A DNA stretch of 64,000 bases from RUG100 sp963542695 (GCA_963542695.1 CAUTYX010000006.1:1-64000); one strand, 5' to 3'. Shown: positions 7,720 through 17,089, counted from the stretch's first letter. Numbers and translations are program-made. The notes: generated from the letters alone by a model not told the origin.

Positions 7720-8853
7720 ATGAGCACAACACTTACCAGGGCGGCTTGGGTCGAGGTCGACCTAGCCGCCCTGCGGCACAATGTAAAAGAAATTATCAAT
7801 CGAGTGGGTCCTGATTGCCAGTTAATGGGTGTTATCAAAGCGAATGGTTACGGCCACGGGGCTACGGCAACCGCAACAGCTCTTGGAAGCTGCGGTGTTT
7901 CCCGCTTTGCTGTGGCAACTATCCAGGAAGCCTTGCACCTGCGAAATGCGGGATGTCAAAAGCCCATCACAATTCTGAGTCCTTGCCCGCCGGAAGCGGC
8001 ATACTTGCTGGTTGAACAGCATTTTCAGCCGCTAATTAGTTCACTGGAAGATGCAAAGGCTCTTTCTAAGGCAGCCAGCAAGGCAGACAGACAGGTAGAA
8101 ATCTTCATACCTATTGATACCGGTATGTGTCGACTAGGTCTTGATCCGGCTGAGAAATCATCGGTTGATTTAGTAAAAAAAATGGCAGCTGTACCTAATA
8201 TTACCGTATTAGGACTCTTTTCCCATTTTTCTTCTGCCGATGAAGCAAGCCCGGACTTTACACAGCAACAGCATCGGAGGCTCCTCTACTTTAGGGATTC
8301 TCTAAAAGCCCAGGGCGTTACCGTAGGTTCTTTGTGTATTGCCAATAGCGGCGCCATTATGAACTATCCGGAAACCTGGCATGAAATCGTTCGCCCCGGG
8401 ATCATTTTATATGGACTGTATCCTTCCAATGATATTCCTCATGATAATCTTGATTTGTGGCCGGCAATGCAGGTAAAGGCCAAAATTACGCGTCTTCGTT
8501 GGGTGAAAGAAAATACAGCTGTAGGATATGGAAGAAAATGGCATAGTCCCGGCAGAAGTCTTATTGCTACGGCTCCCGTAGGCTATGCAGACGGATTTCC
8601 TCATATTTTATCCTCCAAAACTCGTGTCCTGGTTCATGGAACTTCTGTGCCACAGGTAGGCAATATCTGTATGGATCAGTTTATGTTTGATGTTACCAAT
8701 GTTCCCGATGTAAAGGAAGGCGATGTTGTTACTTTGCTAGGAACAGACGGAGACGAAAAAATTCCTGCCGAGGAGCTGGCGCAACTGGCAGGAACCATCA
8801 ACTATGAAATTGTTTGCAACTTTGGCCAGCGGCTTCCTGTTGTTTATAAATGA
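7720..8853 (+). CDS. alr: Alanine racemase
   Basis: A 377-residue PLP enzyme that interconverts L- and D-alanine for peptidoglycan. PLP attaches to Lys40 in the motif GVIKANGYGHGA of the N-terminal TIM barrel. The C-terminal beta domain supplies the second catalytic Tyr in AVGYGRKW and the family segment ATAPVGYADGF. The length is typical. The start ATG at 7720 is 18 bases behind purA, with a GAAGGT ribosome-binding site, so it is probably co-transcribed with purA. TGA is used as its stop codon, so UGA is a normal stop in this genome. Confidence 0.96.
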   Translation: MSTTLTRAAWVEVDLAALRHNVKEIINRVGPDCQLMGVIKANGYGHGATATATALGSCGVSRFAVATIQEALHLRNAGCQKPITILSPCPPEAAYLLVEQHFQPLISSLEDAKALSKAASKADRQVEIFIPIDTGMCRLGLDPAEKSSVDLVKKMAAVPNITVLGLFSHFSSADEASPDFTQQQHRRLLYFRDSLKAQGVTVGSLCIANSGAIMNYPETWHEIVRPGIILYGLYPSNDIPHDNLDLWPAMQVKAKITRLRWVKENTAVGYGRKWHSPGRSLIATAPVGYADGFPHILSSKTRVLVHGTSVPQVGNICMDQFMFDVTNVPDVKEGDVVTLLGTDGDEKIPAEELAQLAGTINYEIVCNFGQRLPVVYK

Positions 8854-8956
8854 CAACCAGTAGTAAGCTTTAATTAGTACGCCTTTAAATAGTACGCTAT
8901 GGTAGGAAGCTATATCGCCAGTCGTTGCAATACTCTTGCTTTTAACTATATTCAAC

Positions 8957-8996
8957 AAAATCCCTTTATTTTCTAAAATCGATATAATGGGATTTT
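8957..8996. terminator. Possible bidirectional terminator between alr and the lipoprotein gene
   Basis: AAAATCCC (8957-8964) pairs with GGGATTTT (8989-8996) across an AT-rich loop, with T-runs on both strands. It overlaps the last codons of the convergent lipoprotein gene. Confidence 0.4.
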
Positions 8997-9568
8997 TCTT
9001 TTACTAAATATTCCTTACAGCCCTTTGGAACAATAAAGATAAACTTTCCTTTGTAGGTTTTGCCAGGGTAGAAGTCATACCCTGTAGGAAGTGTTCCAAT
9101 CTCATGGGTCTCCGATATACCGGTATACTCTGTCCCCTTATAGTGAATAACGTCCTTTCCGGAAGGGTCTGTGACAGAAAATTTTAATTGTGGATTTCTG
9201 ATGCCGTATTCCTTTACCGGAAAGTCACTTGGATATGACACATGATAGCCTACAACCACGTACATCATATCTTTTCCGGGAGACTCTTCCAAAGTACTGT
9301 CTGCAGCGGAAAGATTGTATTTTTTTACATAGTCGGCTGCCGCTTTTGTATCATCAACCACTTTTGTAATTTTATAGGATATTTTATGGTTCTTTTTATC
9401 TACATCCGATTTTGCTGTAGTTTCAATGGTATCTCCAACTGCAAAAGAGTTTTTCGCAATCTTTTCCGCTGTTTTATCAAGCTTTTGATCGATGGAACAT
9501 CCTGTAAGAACAGCAGCACACACTATAACAACGGCCAGTAACACCGGAGTCATACGGCAATGTTTCAC
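8966..9568 (-). CDS. Putative lipoprotein of unknown function
   Basis: About 200 residues. The N-terminus is a lipoprotein signal: a short charged start, the hydrophobic stretch PVLLAVVIVCAAV and the lipobox LTGC, so the mature protein is anchored outside the membrane by a lipidated Cys. The remainder is charged and beta-rich, with no family I can name securely; it resembles small extracellular immunoglobulin-like lipoproteins (DUF4352-like). The GTG at 9568 was chosen because AGGAGG lies six bases upstream; the ATG at 9553 has no such site. A parS site spans this GTG. It follows parB by 10 bases, so it is likely the last gene of the parAB operon. Confidence 0.75.
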   Translation of the reverse strand: MKHCRMTPVLLAVVIVCAAVLTGCSIDQKLDKTAEKIAKNSFAVGDTIETTAKSDVDKKNHKISYKITKVVDDTKAAADYVKKYNLSAADSTLEESPGKDMMYVVVGYHVSYPSDFPVKEYGIRNPQLKFSVTDPSGKDVIHYKGTEYTGISETHEIGTLPTGYDFYPGKTYKGKFIFIVPKGCKEYLVKEKSHYIDFRK

Positions 9569-9576
9569 GTGAAACC
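9561..9576. promoter_or_regulatory. parS site (one mismatch) over a start codon
   Basis: TGTTTCACGTGAAACC matches the bacterial parS consensus TGTTTCACGTGAAACA at 15 of 16 bases. It spans the GTG start and abuts the ribosome-binding site of the lipoprotein gene. Confidence 0.85.
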
Positions 9577-9578
9577 TC

Positions 9579-10454
9579 CTATATTGTTCGCAGCAGATCA
9601 ATAAGTCTTTCCATCTCATCTCTGCTGTAATACTCTATTTCTATTTTCCCTTTTTTTCCGGATTGTTTTAGAGAAACCTTTGTCCCCAGTAAGGTTTTAA
9701 GCTCATCTTCTACCTGCTCTACATCGGGTGACTTTCTCTTTTTCCGAGGTTTTGGTGTTCGTCTGGCTCCCCCATTTCGCACCAGTTCTTCTGTTTGGCG
9801 AACAGACAGACCTTCTGCAATGACCTTTTTTGCAACAGAAATTTGCAATTGGGGAGTATCTAATCCTAACAAAGCTCTTCCGTGACCATTGCTTAGATCA
9901 CCACTGGAAATGAAGTCTTGGATTTCTGTGGGCAACTTCAAAAGACGAAGCATATTGGTAATATAAGGTCTACTCTTACCAATGCTCTTTGAAATCTCTC
10001 CCTGTGTCATACCATATGTATCCGCCATGCTGGCAACCCCGTTGGCTTCTTCAATAGGATTCAAGTCTTCTCGCTGCATATTTTCTATAATAGCAAAGAG
10101 AGCCAGTTCCTGTTCGTCCAGTTCTCTAACGATGGCAGGAATTTCTTTAAGACCCGCAAGACGAGCAGCACGCCAACGACGCTCCCCTGCAACAATTTCA
10201 TATCCCTTATCTACACCACGAAGTATAACCGGTTGAATCAAGCCATTCTCTTCTATGGAATTAGTCAGTTCTTGTAGTTTTTCTTTATCAAAGGTTTTCC
10301 GAGGTTGATTTGCATTTGGCTTAATATCGTTTAACTTTATATTCTTAATCTCACCGTTGCCGGAGTCATCGGAAAATAAAGGTCTCTGGACATTAACTTC
10401 CCCAAATAACGCATCAAGACCCTTTCCCAGTCCTTTATTGCGATTTTTAGCCAC
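9579..10454 (-). CDS. parB: Chromosome-partitioning protein ParB (Spo0J)
   Basis: A 291-residue parS-binding CTPase clamp that spreads on DNA near the origin and loads SMC. The N-terminal domain contains the GERRWRAARLAG CTP-binding motif and NMQREDLNPIEEA. A helix-turn-helix for parS follows (TQGEISKSIGKSRPYITNMLRLL), here quoted in parts as TQGEISKSIGKS and RPYITNMLRLL. The basic C-terminal dimerisation domain ends the protein. It starts with GTG at 10454, overlapping the parA stop codon by one base (TAGTG), so translation is coupled. Two parS sites lie within 1.8 kb. Confidence 0.96.
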   Translation of the reverse strand: MAKNRNKGLGKGLDALFGEVNVQRPLFSDDSGNGEIKNIKLNDIKPNANQPRKTFDKEKLQELTNSIEENGLIQPVILRGVDKGYEIVAGERRWRAARLAGLKEIPAIVRELDEQELALFAIIENMQREDLNPIEEANGVASMADTYGMTQGEISKSIGKSRPYITNMLRLLKLPTEIQDFISSGDLSNGHGRALLGLDTPQLQISVAKKVIAEGLSVRQTEELVRNGGARRTPKPRKKRKSPDVEQVEDELKTLLGTKVSLKQSGKKGKIEIEYYSRDEMERLIDLLRTI

Positions 10455-11224
10455 TATTCTTCCTCCAAACTTAGAAATTCTTCCGCAAATTCACCGTAGG
10501 CAACAGCTCCTTTTGACCGCGGATCGTATTGGAAAATTGGCATTCCATAGCTCGGTGCCTCTGCCAGCCGAACATTTCGAGGAATAACTGTAGTATATAC
10601 CTTATCTCTAAAGTATTTTTTCACTTCCTCGACTACCTGAATGGAAAGATTGGTTCTTCCATCAAACATGCTAAGAACAACACCCTGGATTTCCAGCGTA
10701 GGGTTCAAGTTTTTACGAACAATGTCGATGGTATGCATCAGTTGACTAACCCCTTCCAACGCATAGAACTCACATTGAATAGGAATCAACACAGAGTCTA
10801 CTGCTGTTAAGGAGTTGATTGTCAACAACCCCAAGGATGGGGGGCAATCGATAAAAATATAATCGTATTGTTCTTTTACTATGTCCAGTGCTTTTTTCAG
10901 ACGTTTTTCACGTCTGTCCATTTTAACCAGCTCTACTTCTGCCCCGGCAAGTTGAACGCTGGCAGGAATGAGATATAGGCCTTCAGTAGAAGTTTTCATA
11001 ATAGTATCCTTTACATCTACCCCATCTTCTACTAATAGTTCATAGGTAGTGTAACGAAGACCTTTCTTTGCTACGCCCAGTCCACTGGTTGTATTACCTT
11101 GGGGATCGATGTCTAAAACAAGTATCTTTTTCCCCATCATAGCAAGGCTTGCTGCCAAGTTGATATTCGTTGTTGTTTTTCCAACGCCGCCTTTTTGGTT
11201 GAAAATTGCTATTGCTTTCCCCAA
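10454..11224 (-). CDS. parA: Chromosome-partitioning ATPase ParA (Soj)
   Basis: About 256 residues. It is a deviant-Walker ATPase that works with ParB in origin segregation and, in Bacillus, controls DnaA. The Walker A motif KGGVGKTT is at residues 11-18, the nucleotide-sensing DIDPQGN follows, and the Walker B is YIFIDCPPSLG. The TTG at 11224 was chosen: GGGAGG lies six bases upstream and the resulting MGKAIAIFNQKGG is the canonical Soj N-terminus. Upstream ATGs exist but have no ribosome-binding site. A perfect parS lies 88 bases before the gene. Confidence 0.95.
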   Translation of the reverse strand: MGKAIAIFNQKGGVGKTTTNINLAASLAMMGKKILVLDIDPQGNTTSGLGVAKKGLRYTTYELLVEDGVDVKDTIMKTSTEGLYLIPASVQLAGAEVELVKMDRREKRLKKALDIVKEQYDYIFIDCPPSLGLLTINSLTAVDSVLIPIQCEFYALEGVSQLMHTIDIVRKNLNPTLEIQGVVLSMFDGRTNLSIQVVEEVKKYFRDKVYTTVIPRNVRLAEAPSYGMPIFQYDPRSKGAVAYGEFAEEFLSLEEE

Positions 11225-11304
11225 AATATAACCTCCCATTTGCATATTATCTTCATAATATATTTATTATACAAACAACCGACGATAAAAACAATAAAAA
11301 GAAA

Positions 11305-11334
11305 CAGGAAATGTTTCACGTGAAACATTTCCTG
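11305..11334. promoter_or_regulatory. parS site inside a 30-bp perfect palindrome
   Basis: The core TGTTTCACGTGAAACA (11312-11327) is an exact parS. The palindrome extends seven bases on each side. It lies between rsmG and parA. Confidence 0.95.
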
Positions 11335-11422
11335 AAGCAAATCCCTTTATCATGTTACATGCAAGCCCCTATAGTCAGGGAAAATTGCAGCAACAAATAT
11401 CCATTTTTTCAAACATAAAAAA

Positions 11423-12169
11423 CTAAAGTGGATTTTTAGCAATTTTTCCACCGCTGCGAGGATATTTAGGTGGTGTCTTTTTTATTTTATGGATAACTAT
11501 AAGCATCCGCCGGCCATATCCGGTAGATTCTTCTAATACTCTGTCTACTTTTCCCCCCAGCAGCTCTATGGCTCTCTTGGATTTAGACAGTTCCTCGTTT
11601 CCGGTCTTTCCTTTATAGGCTATAAAGGTTCCTCCTGTTTTAACAAGGGGCAAGCAGTATTCACATAATACAGGCAAAGCAGCAACAGCGCGACTAACAC
11701 AAAGATCAAAACAATCTCGATAATCCCTGTTTTGTGCCAGGACCTCCGCCCGCCCGTGAATGGTTTCTACATTGGATATTCCAACATTCATACAAAGCTC
11801 ATCGATAACAGCAATACGTTTGTTTAATGAATCAACCAAAAGATAGTCTTTTTCGGGGTAGGCTACTGCCAGCGGAATTCCGGGAAATCCTCCTCCTGTC
11901 CCAACATCTACAATGGATTCTGCCTTTGTAAATTCGGGAAAATCACAAATGGAAAGAGAATCAATATAATGGTCTTTCTCAAAGGCTTCCGGTTCTTTAA
12001 TAGCCGTCATATTTATTTTTTCATTCCAGGCAAGTAATTCTCTCCGGTATTCTGTAAGGATATTGACCTTTTCCTTTACGTGGCTAACCCCCAGTTGTTC
12101 CAATCGAGAGAGAACCAGAGGAAGAACACCAAAATCTGATGTATTAGCAGGGATGCTATTCATTGTCAC
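11423..12169 (-). CDS. rsmG: 16S rRNA m7G527 methyltransferase RsmG (GidB)
   Basis: About 248 residues, a SAM-dependent methyltransferase acting on G527 of 16S rRNA. Loss in other bacteria gives low-level streptomycin resistance. The SAM-binding motif VDVGTGGGFPGIPLA is clear. The GTG at 12169 was chosen because AAGGAG precedes it by seven bases; the ATG at 12163 is an alternative. Either way the start overlaps the end of mnmG by about 8-14 bases, so the two genes are translationally coupled. It is the last gene of the mnmE-mnmG-rsmG unit, ahead of parA. Confidence 0.95.
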   Translation of the reverse strand: MTMNSIPANTSDFGVLPLVLSRLEQLGVSHVKEKVNILTEYRRELLAWNEKINMTAIKEPEAFEKDHYIDSLSICDFPEFTKAESIVDVGTGGGFPGIPLAVAYPEKDYLLVDSLNKRIAVIDELCMNVGISNVETIHGRAEVLAQNRDYRDCFDLCVSRAVAALPVLCEYCLPLVKTGGTFIAYKGKTGNEELSKSKRAIELLGGKVDRVLEESTGYGRRMLIVIHKIKKTPPKYPRSGGKIAKNPL

Positions 12170-14042
12170 GATACTTCTCCTTTTCCAAATGAACCAACAA
12201 TACATTGATATCTGCCGGAGACACTCCGGAGATACGGCTGGCCTGTCCTACCGACATGGGACGAATGGCCTCCAGCTTTTGCTTTGCTTCTCCACGAAGT
12301 CCCTTTAACTCCATGTAATTGATGCCATGTGGCAACTTTTTCTTTTCCAGCTTTTTAAACCGCTCTATTTGTGCCAGCTGCTTTGCAATATACCCTTCGT
12401 ATTTAATCTCCACTGAAACTTGCAAGGCTCCGTGAGAGGAGATAGCGGGTCTGTTGGGATCAATAGCCTGCATATTTTCATACGTAACCTCCGGACGCTT
12501 CAGTAATTCAGCAAGAGATGCACGATTCTTTAATGGAGCACTTCCAATGGATCTCATGTATTCATCAACCTCCGCGGGAGTAACATAAGTAGAAGAGAGA
12601 CGTTTTCTTTCCTGTTCTACTTCCTTTTGCTTTTCTAAATATCGCCGGTATCTCTCCTGGGAAACAAGTCCAATATCATAGGCTTTCTTTGTTAATCGTG
12701 TATCTGCGTTGTCCTGCCGTAACAGTAAGCGATATTCTGCGCGGCTGGTCATAATACGGTATGGCTCATCGGTACCTTTTAATACTAAATCATCAATTAA
12801 AACGCCGATATAGGCTTCACTTCGGTTTAATACCAACGGCTCTTTTCCCTGTAATTTCAAAGCGGCATTGATACCTGCAAGGAGTCCCTGAGCCGCTGCT
12901 TCTTCATAGCCGGAACTGCCGTTAAATTGTCCCGCAGAAAAGAGACCATCAATAGCCTTTACCTCCAGGGATGCTTTCAATGCCTGTGGGTCAATACAGT
13001 CATATTCAATAGCATAGCCACAGCGAACCATTCGCATATTTTCAAGACCGGGGATACTGCGATAGAATTTCATCTGAATATCTTGGGGCATAGAGGTGGA
13101 CATGCCCTGTAAATACACTTCGTCTGTAGTAATTCCTTCCGGTTCTACAAACAACTGGTGGCGTTTCTTATCTTGAAAACGATTGATTTTATCCTCAATA
13201 GACGGGCAATATCTAGGACCTATTCCTTCGATAAATCCACCGTAAAGAGCAGAACGGTGCAGGTTATCCCGAATAATTTGATGGGTTTTCTCGTTGGTAT
13301 AGGTAAGCCAACAATCTATTTGCTCCTTTTCAATATGGTCATTCATAAACGAAAAGGGGACTATGTTTTCATCTCCGTGCTGCACTTCCATCTTACTGTA
13401 GTCAAGTCTGGAACCAAGGGCTCTGGCAGGTGTCCCTGTCTTAAAACGACGAAGGGGAAGACCTAATTTTCTTAAATTATCCGCAAGAAAATTAGCCGGT
13501 GCCAAGCCGTTTGGACCACTACTGTAATTGCTGTCCCCTACAAATACTCTGCCGGCAAGATACGTACCGGTACACAGGATGACGGTCTTGGCAAGGTAGT
13601 AACCATGGGTAGCTAAGCGGACACCGATAACTTTTCCATTTTTTACCATTATTTCCGTTACTTCCTCCTGGAACAGATCCAAATTCTCTGTATGTTCCAA
13701 GGTTTTCTTCATTTCCAGATGATATAGATGCTTGTCAGCTTGTGCCCGAAGCGAATGGACAGCCGGTCCCTTGGCTCTATTAAGCATACGCATCTGTATC
13801 ATGGTTTTATCGATATTGAGCCCCATTTGACCACCGAGAGCATCGATTTCTCGTACTAAATGACCCTTTCCGGTTCCTCCGATGGAAGGGTTGCAAGGCA
13901 TCATAGCAACAGAATCAAGATTAATGGCCAACAGCAAGGTACTATGGCCCATACGAGCTGCTGCAAGAGCTGCTTCGCAGCCGGCATGACCGGCACCTAC
14001 CACCACTACATCATATTGCCCCATGTTATATTCTTCAATCAT
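12156..14042 (-). CDS. mnmG: tRNA uridine-34 carboxymethylaminomethyl modification enzyme MnmG (GidA)
   Basis: About 628 residues, an FAD-dependent enzyme that with MnmE makes cmnm5U at the wobble position of several tRNAs. The dinucleotide fold VVVVGAGHAGCEAALAAAR opens the protein, and the family motifs PCNPSIGGTGKGHL and GLFSAGQFNGSSGYEEAAAQG follow. The C-terminal helical domain binds MnmE. The ATG at 14042 was chosen because AAGGATAG lies ahead of it; MGQYDVVVV at 14024 is a second possibility. It begins 12 bases after the mnmE stop codon and overlaps rsmG. Confidence 0.96.
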   Translation of the reverse strand: MIEEYNMGQYDVVVVGAGHAGCEAALAAARMGHSTLLLAINLDSVAMMPCNPSIGGTGKGHLVREIDALGGQMGLNIDKTMIQMRMLNRAKGPAVHSLRAQADKHLYHLEMKKTLEHTENLDLFQEEVTEIMVKNGKVIGVRLATHGYYLAKTVILCTGTYLAGRVFVGDSNYSSGPNGLAPANFLADNLRKLGLPLRRFKTGTPARALGSRLDYSKMEVQHGDENIVPFSFMNDHIEKEQIDCWLTYTNEKTHQIIRDNLHRSALYGGFIEGIGPRYCPSIEDKINRFQDKKRHQLFVEPEGITTDEVYLQGMSTSMPQDIQMKFYRSIPGLENMRMVRCGYAIEYDCIDPQALKASLEVKAIDGLFSAGQFNGSSGYEEAAAQGLLAGINAALKLQGKEPLVLNRSEAYIGVLIDDLVLKGTDEPYRIMTSRAEYRLLLRQDNADTRLTKKAYDIGLVSQERYRRYLEKQKEVEQERKRLSSTYVTPAEVDEYMRSIGSAPLKNRASLAELLKRPEVTYENMQAIDPNRPAISSHGALQVSVEIKYEGYIAKQLAQIERFKKLEKKKLPHGINYMELKGLRGEAKQKLEAIRPMSVGQASRISGVSPADINVLLVHLEKEKYRDNE

Positions 14043-14053
14043 AGTTTCTATCC

Positions 14054-15439
14054 TTATTTCCCAAGGCAAAACCGGGAAAAGACTTCTTCAATAATATCGT
14101 CTGTAACGCTTTCTCCTACAATTTCTCCCAGTTTGTCATAGGCCGTATGAACATCTATTTCAATAATTTCAAGGGCTTCCCCTTGGCGGGTCATAGAAAG
14201 ACCGTCTGAAATGGCTTTCTTTGCATCCTCCAGCAACTTTCTATGGCGAACATTGGTTAATATTACACTATCTCTTTGTACAGCTTCGCCTTGGTATACC
14301 AAATCTTTAATATAAGCTTCCACCTGCTCAATGGAAGCCTCCTCCCTCATAGAAGTATGAAGAATATCCTTAACTTCAATGATAGAACGAATTTCTTCGT
14401 CTGTAACCACTCTGCCGGCATCGATTTTGTTGGCAAGAAGTATCATCGGTCGACCGGAAGCCAAATCCATCAGATTTTTATCTTCTTGGGTCAATTTCTC
14501 AGAAACATCCACCATTAAAATGACCAAATCAGCTTTATTAAAACTTTCTTTACTACGCTCAATACCAATTCGTTCTATTTGATTTTCCGTCTGATGAATA
14601 CCGGCAGTATCTGTTAAAATCACCGGAATGCCGCCAATATTAACGGTTTCTTCAATGGTATCTCTGGTGGTACCGGGAATATTGGTTACAATGGCCCGGC
14701 TTTCTCTCAAAAGACCATTCATCAAGGATGATTTTCCGACATTTGGTCTTCCGATAATGGAAACACGCAAGCCTTCTCGCAGTATCTTACCAGCGTTACC
14801 GGAAGCCAATAGTCCATCTATCCGCTTTACAACAGAAGAAAGAGTATTGGCCATGTCTCCATAGACAATTTCTTCAATATCTTCATCAGGATAATCGATG
14901 TTTACGGTCATGCTAACCAGCAATTCCATAATATCTTTACGCAAATGAAAGATTTTTTCCGATAGTCTGCCTCGTAATTGATCCATTGCCACATCAAAAG
15001 TAGAATCTGTTTTCGCTTCAATTAAATCAATCACCGATTCAGCTTGTGACAAATCAAGACGTCCATTTAAAAATGCACGTTTTGTAAATTCACCCGGTTC
15101 AGCTTCTCTGGCTCCCATGTCATAACACAGGCTGAGAATGCGGCGGAGAGAAACAACACTGCCGTGACAATCGATTTCCACCACATCCTCTCTTGTATAG
15201 GTATGAGGGGCTGCCATGTACACAACCATAACCTCATCCACAACTTGGTGAGAAGAAGGATCTATAATATTTCCATAAGTAAGCATTTTATCCTGCAGCT
15301 CTCGGCTTTCTCGGCTTTTTAAGGCAGCGGGAACGAAGAGGGATTGAACAATAGATAGGGATTTTGGTCCGCTAAGGCGAATTATGCCAATACCTCCTTC
15401 TCCTAGGGCTGTACTAATTGCTGCAATGGTATCCACCAT
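14054..15439 (-). CDS. mnmE: tRNA modification GTPase MnmE (TrmE)
   Basis: A 461-residue GTPase partner of MnmG. The N-terminal tetrahydrofolate-binding domain starts with TIAAISTALGEGGIGIIRLSG (quoted as TIAAISTALGEG and GIGIIRLSG). A central helical domain contains the inserted G domain with GRPNVGKSS, DTAG and NKID. The C-terminal FSRFCLGK carries the catalytic Cys. AAAGGAG precedes the ATG. The gene follows a strong terminator after jag, so the mnmE-mnmG-rsmG unit must have its own promoter or rely on readthrough. Confidence 0.97.
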   Translation of the reverse strand: MVDTIAAISTALGEGGIGIIRLSGPKSLSIVQSLFVPAALKSRESRELQDKMLTYGNIIDPSSHQVVDEVMVVYMAAPHTYTREDVVEIDCHGSVVSLRRILSLCYDMGAREAEPGEFTKRAFLNGRLDLSQAESVIDLIEAKTDSTFDVAMDQLRGRLSEKIFHLRKDIMELLVSMTVNIDYPDEDIEEIVYGDMANTLSSVVKRIDGLLASGNAGKILREGLRVSIIGRPNVGKSSLMNGLLRESRAIVTNIPGTTRDTIEETVNIGGIPVILTDTAGIHQTENQIERIGIERSKESFNKADLVILMVDVSEKLTQEDKNLMDLASGRPMILLANKIDAGRVVTDEEIRSIIEVKDILHTSMREEASIEQVEAYIKDLVYQGEAVQRDSVILTNVRHRKLLEDAKKAISDGLSMTRQGEALEIIEIDVHTAYDKLGEIVGESVTDDIIEEVFSRFCLGK

Positions 15440-15469
15440 AAAATTACATCTCCTTTAAAGAGTTCGGTA

Positions 15470-15503
15470 ACTGAAAAAGAGCCCGCAGCGTATGCTGCGG
15501 GCT
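15470..15503 (-). terminator. Terminator after jag
   Basis: A 10-bp GC-rich stem (AGCCCGCAGC / GCTGCGGGCT) around ATAC, followed on the minus strand by CTTTTTC. It closes the rpmH-rnpA-yidD-yidC-jag operon. Confidence 0.9.
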
Positions 15504-15509
15504 TGTACG

Positions 15510-16349
15510 CTATTTTAATTCGATGATAACACGGCGATAGGGTTCTTCTCCTTCACTCCTAGTCACTACTCGCTCATCGCCTTGTAGTGCAGCATGGATG
15601 ATCATTCGCTCATAAGGATTCATCGGTTCCAGCTTGACTACTCTGCCTGTTCTGGCTACTTTGCCTGCCAGTCTGTCAGCCAAGTTTTCCAAGGTTCTCT
15701 TTCTCTTACTACGGTAATTTTCCGCATCCAAGACAACACGAATGTACTTTTCATTTTCCTTGTTTACAACCAAGCTGGTTAGATACTGCATAGCATCCAG
15801 TGTCTGTCCTCTTTTGCCGATAATAGTACCTGAGTCCTTACCAAAGATATCCACAAAGATTGTATCTTCATTTCCTTCCGCTTTAAAAGTCAACTCCAGT
15901 CCCATTTTCTTTGTGGTGTCTTCCAGGAAAGTAATGGCTTTATGCTCTTTTAGCGGCTGCAAATCATCAGGTCTTACCATGGCTTTTACAGCCGGATTTT
16001 CCCTCTTTTGACGATTTCCCTTCCGCTTTCTATTCCTCTTTACAGACTTATCATTTCCGAAAGCCTTTTCAAATGATTTATTATCATCATCTATGTCAGA
16101 AGCTTCTTTTGTCTCTTCCTTCACAGTTTCTGCAGTCTCTACTTTTTGTTCGGTGGCCGGATCCAATACCGGTTCCTCTTCTTTTAACTGAACACGAACC
16201 TTTGCCAGTTTGGAACCAAGACCTAAAAACCCTTTGGAAGGTTCCTCTAACACTGTAACGGTAACAGCATCTTTGTCTACTTTTAAATCCTTAAGAGCTA
16301 AACCAACGGCTTCGTCGATGCTATTCCCGTATTTCTCTGAATAATTCAT
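15510..16349 (-). CDS. jag: RNA-binding protein Jag/KhpB
   Basis: 279 residues, also known as SpoIIIJ-associated protein, EloR or KhpB. It binds RNA with KhpA and affects cell elongation in other Firmicutes. An N-terminal Jag_N domain (about residues 1-50, ending in EEPSKGFLGLGSKLAKVRV) precedes a long charged linker rich in Glu and Lys. Then comes a KH domain with GKRGQTLDAMQYLTS and a C-terminal R3H domain (PYERMIIHAALQ). Its ATG overlaps the yidC stop codon by four bases, as in most Firmicutes. Confidence 0.95.
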   Translation of the reverse strand: MNYSEKYGNSIDEAVGLALKDLKVDKDAVTVTVLEEPSKGFLGLGSKLAKVRVQLKEEEPVLDPATEQKVETAETVKEETKEASDIDDDNKSFEKAFGNDKSVKRNRKRKGNRQKRENPAVKAMVRPDDLQPLKEHKAITFLEDTTKKMGLELTFKAEGNEDTIFVDIFGKDSGTIIGKRGQTLDAMQYLTSLVVNKENEKYIRVVLDAENYRSKRKRTLENLADRLAGKVARTGRVVKLEPMNPYERMIIHAALQGDERVVTRSEGEEPYRRVIIELK

Positions 16350-17068
16350 TTCTTTTTCTTTCCTCCCTTTTTCCCGGTTCCAAGAATCTCATTTCGAATC
16401 TTGTTGATTCGGAAGTTATACACAATCTGAATAACCTGGCTCAAACTCCAGTAAATGGTTAATCCACCCGGGAAAGCTCGGCCCATGAGTACAATCATAA
16501 TGGGAAATACATATTTCATCATCTTCATCATGCCACCGGTACCGGCTGCTCCTGCAGTCATACCTTCAGAAAACTTCTGTGACATAGAGTAGGAAATATA
16601 GGTAGCAATACCTGCCAAAATAGGGAGAATCCATTTGTCAGGCTGGCTCAAATCATCCATCCAAAGAAAAGATTGGTGAATGGCAAAGAGCATATCATCA
16701 TTGTTGGTGTCAATATATTGTAAAGGGTTTCTCAACAGTGCAAATAAACCGAACAAAATAGGCATTTGAATAATCAACGGCAAACAACCTGCTGCCGGAT
16801 TAATTTTTTCCTCTTTATAAAGTTCGGACATTTTTACATTGAGAGTTTCCTTATCATTGGCATACTTTTGCTGCAGTGCTTTGATTTTCGGCTGCACCTT
16901 GCTCATACCGGCTGTGGATTTCATTTGCTTTACATACAGTGGATACAAGCAAACCTTAACAATAACCGTAAATATGATAATAGCAATACCATAAATACCG
17001 GTCCAACTATACAAAAGGTTTAGCAGCATACCAAGCGGTTTAGCAATAATTCCTATAACGCTATTCAT
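16346..17068 (-). CDS. yidC: Membrane protein insertase YidC (OxaA)
   Basis: 240 residues and five predicted helices. It inserts and folds membrane proteins with or without SecYEG. The short Gram-positive form lacks the large periplasmic domain and here also lacks a lipoprotein Cys at the start. The helical hairpin LYPLYVKQMKSTAGMSKVQP and the hydrophilic-groove region are present, and the C-terminus is basic (GTGKKGGKKKK), which helps ribosome binding. It sits in the standard rnpA-yidD-yidC-jag order, 21 bases after yidD. Confidence 0.96.
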   Translation of the reverse strand: MNSVIGIIAKPLGMLLNLLYSWTGIYGIAIIIFTVIVKVCLYPLYVKQMKSTAGMSKVQPKIKALQQKYANDKETLNVKMSELYKEEKINPAAGCLPLIIQMPILFGLFALLRNPLQYIDTNNDDMLFAIHQSFLWMDDLSQPDKWILPILAGIATYISYSMSQKFSEGMTAGAAGTGGMMKMMKYVFPIMIVLMGRAFPGGLTIYWSLSQVIQIVYNFRINKIRNEILGTGKKGGKKKK

Positions 17069-17089
17069 ATGAGTATACGATTCCTCCGC

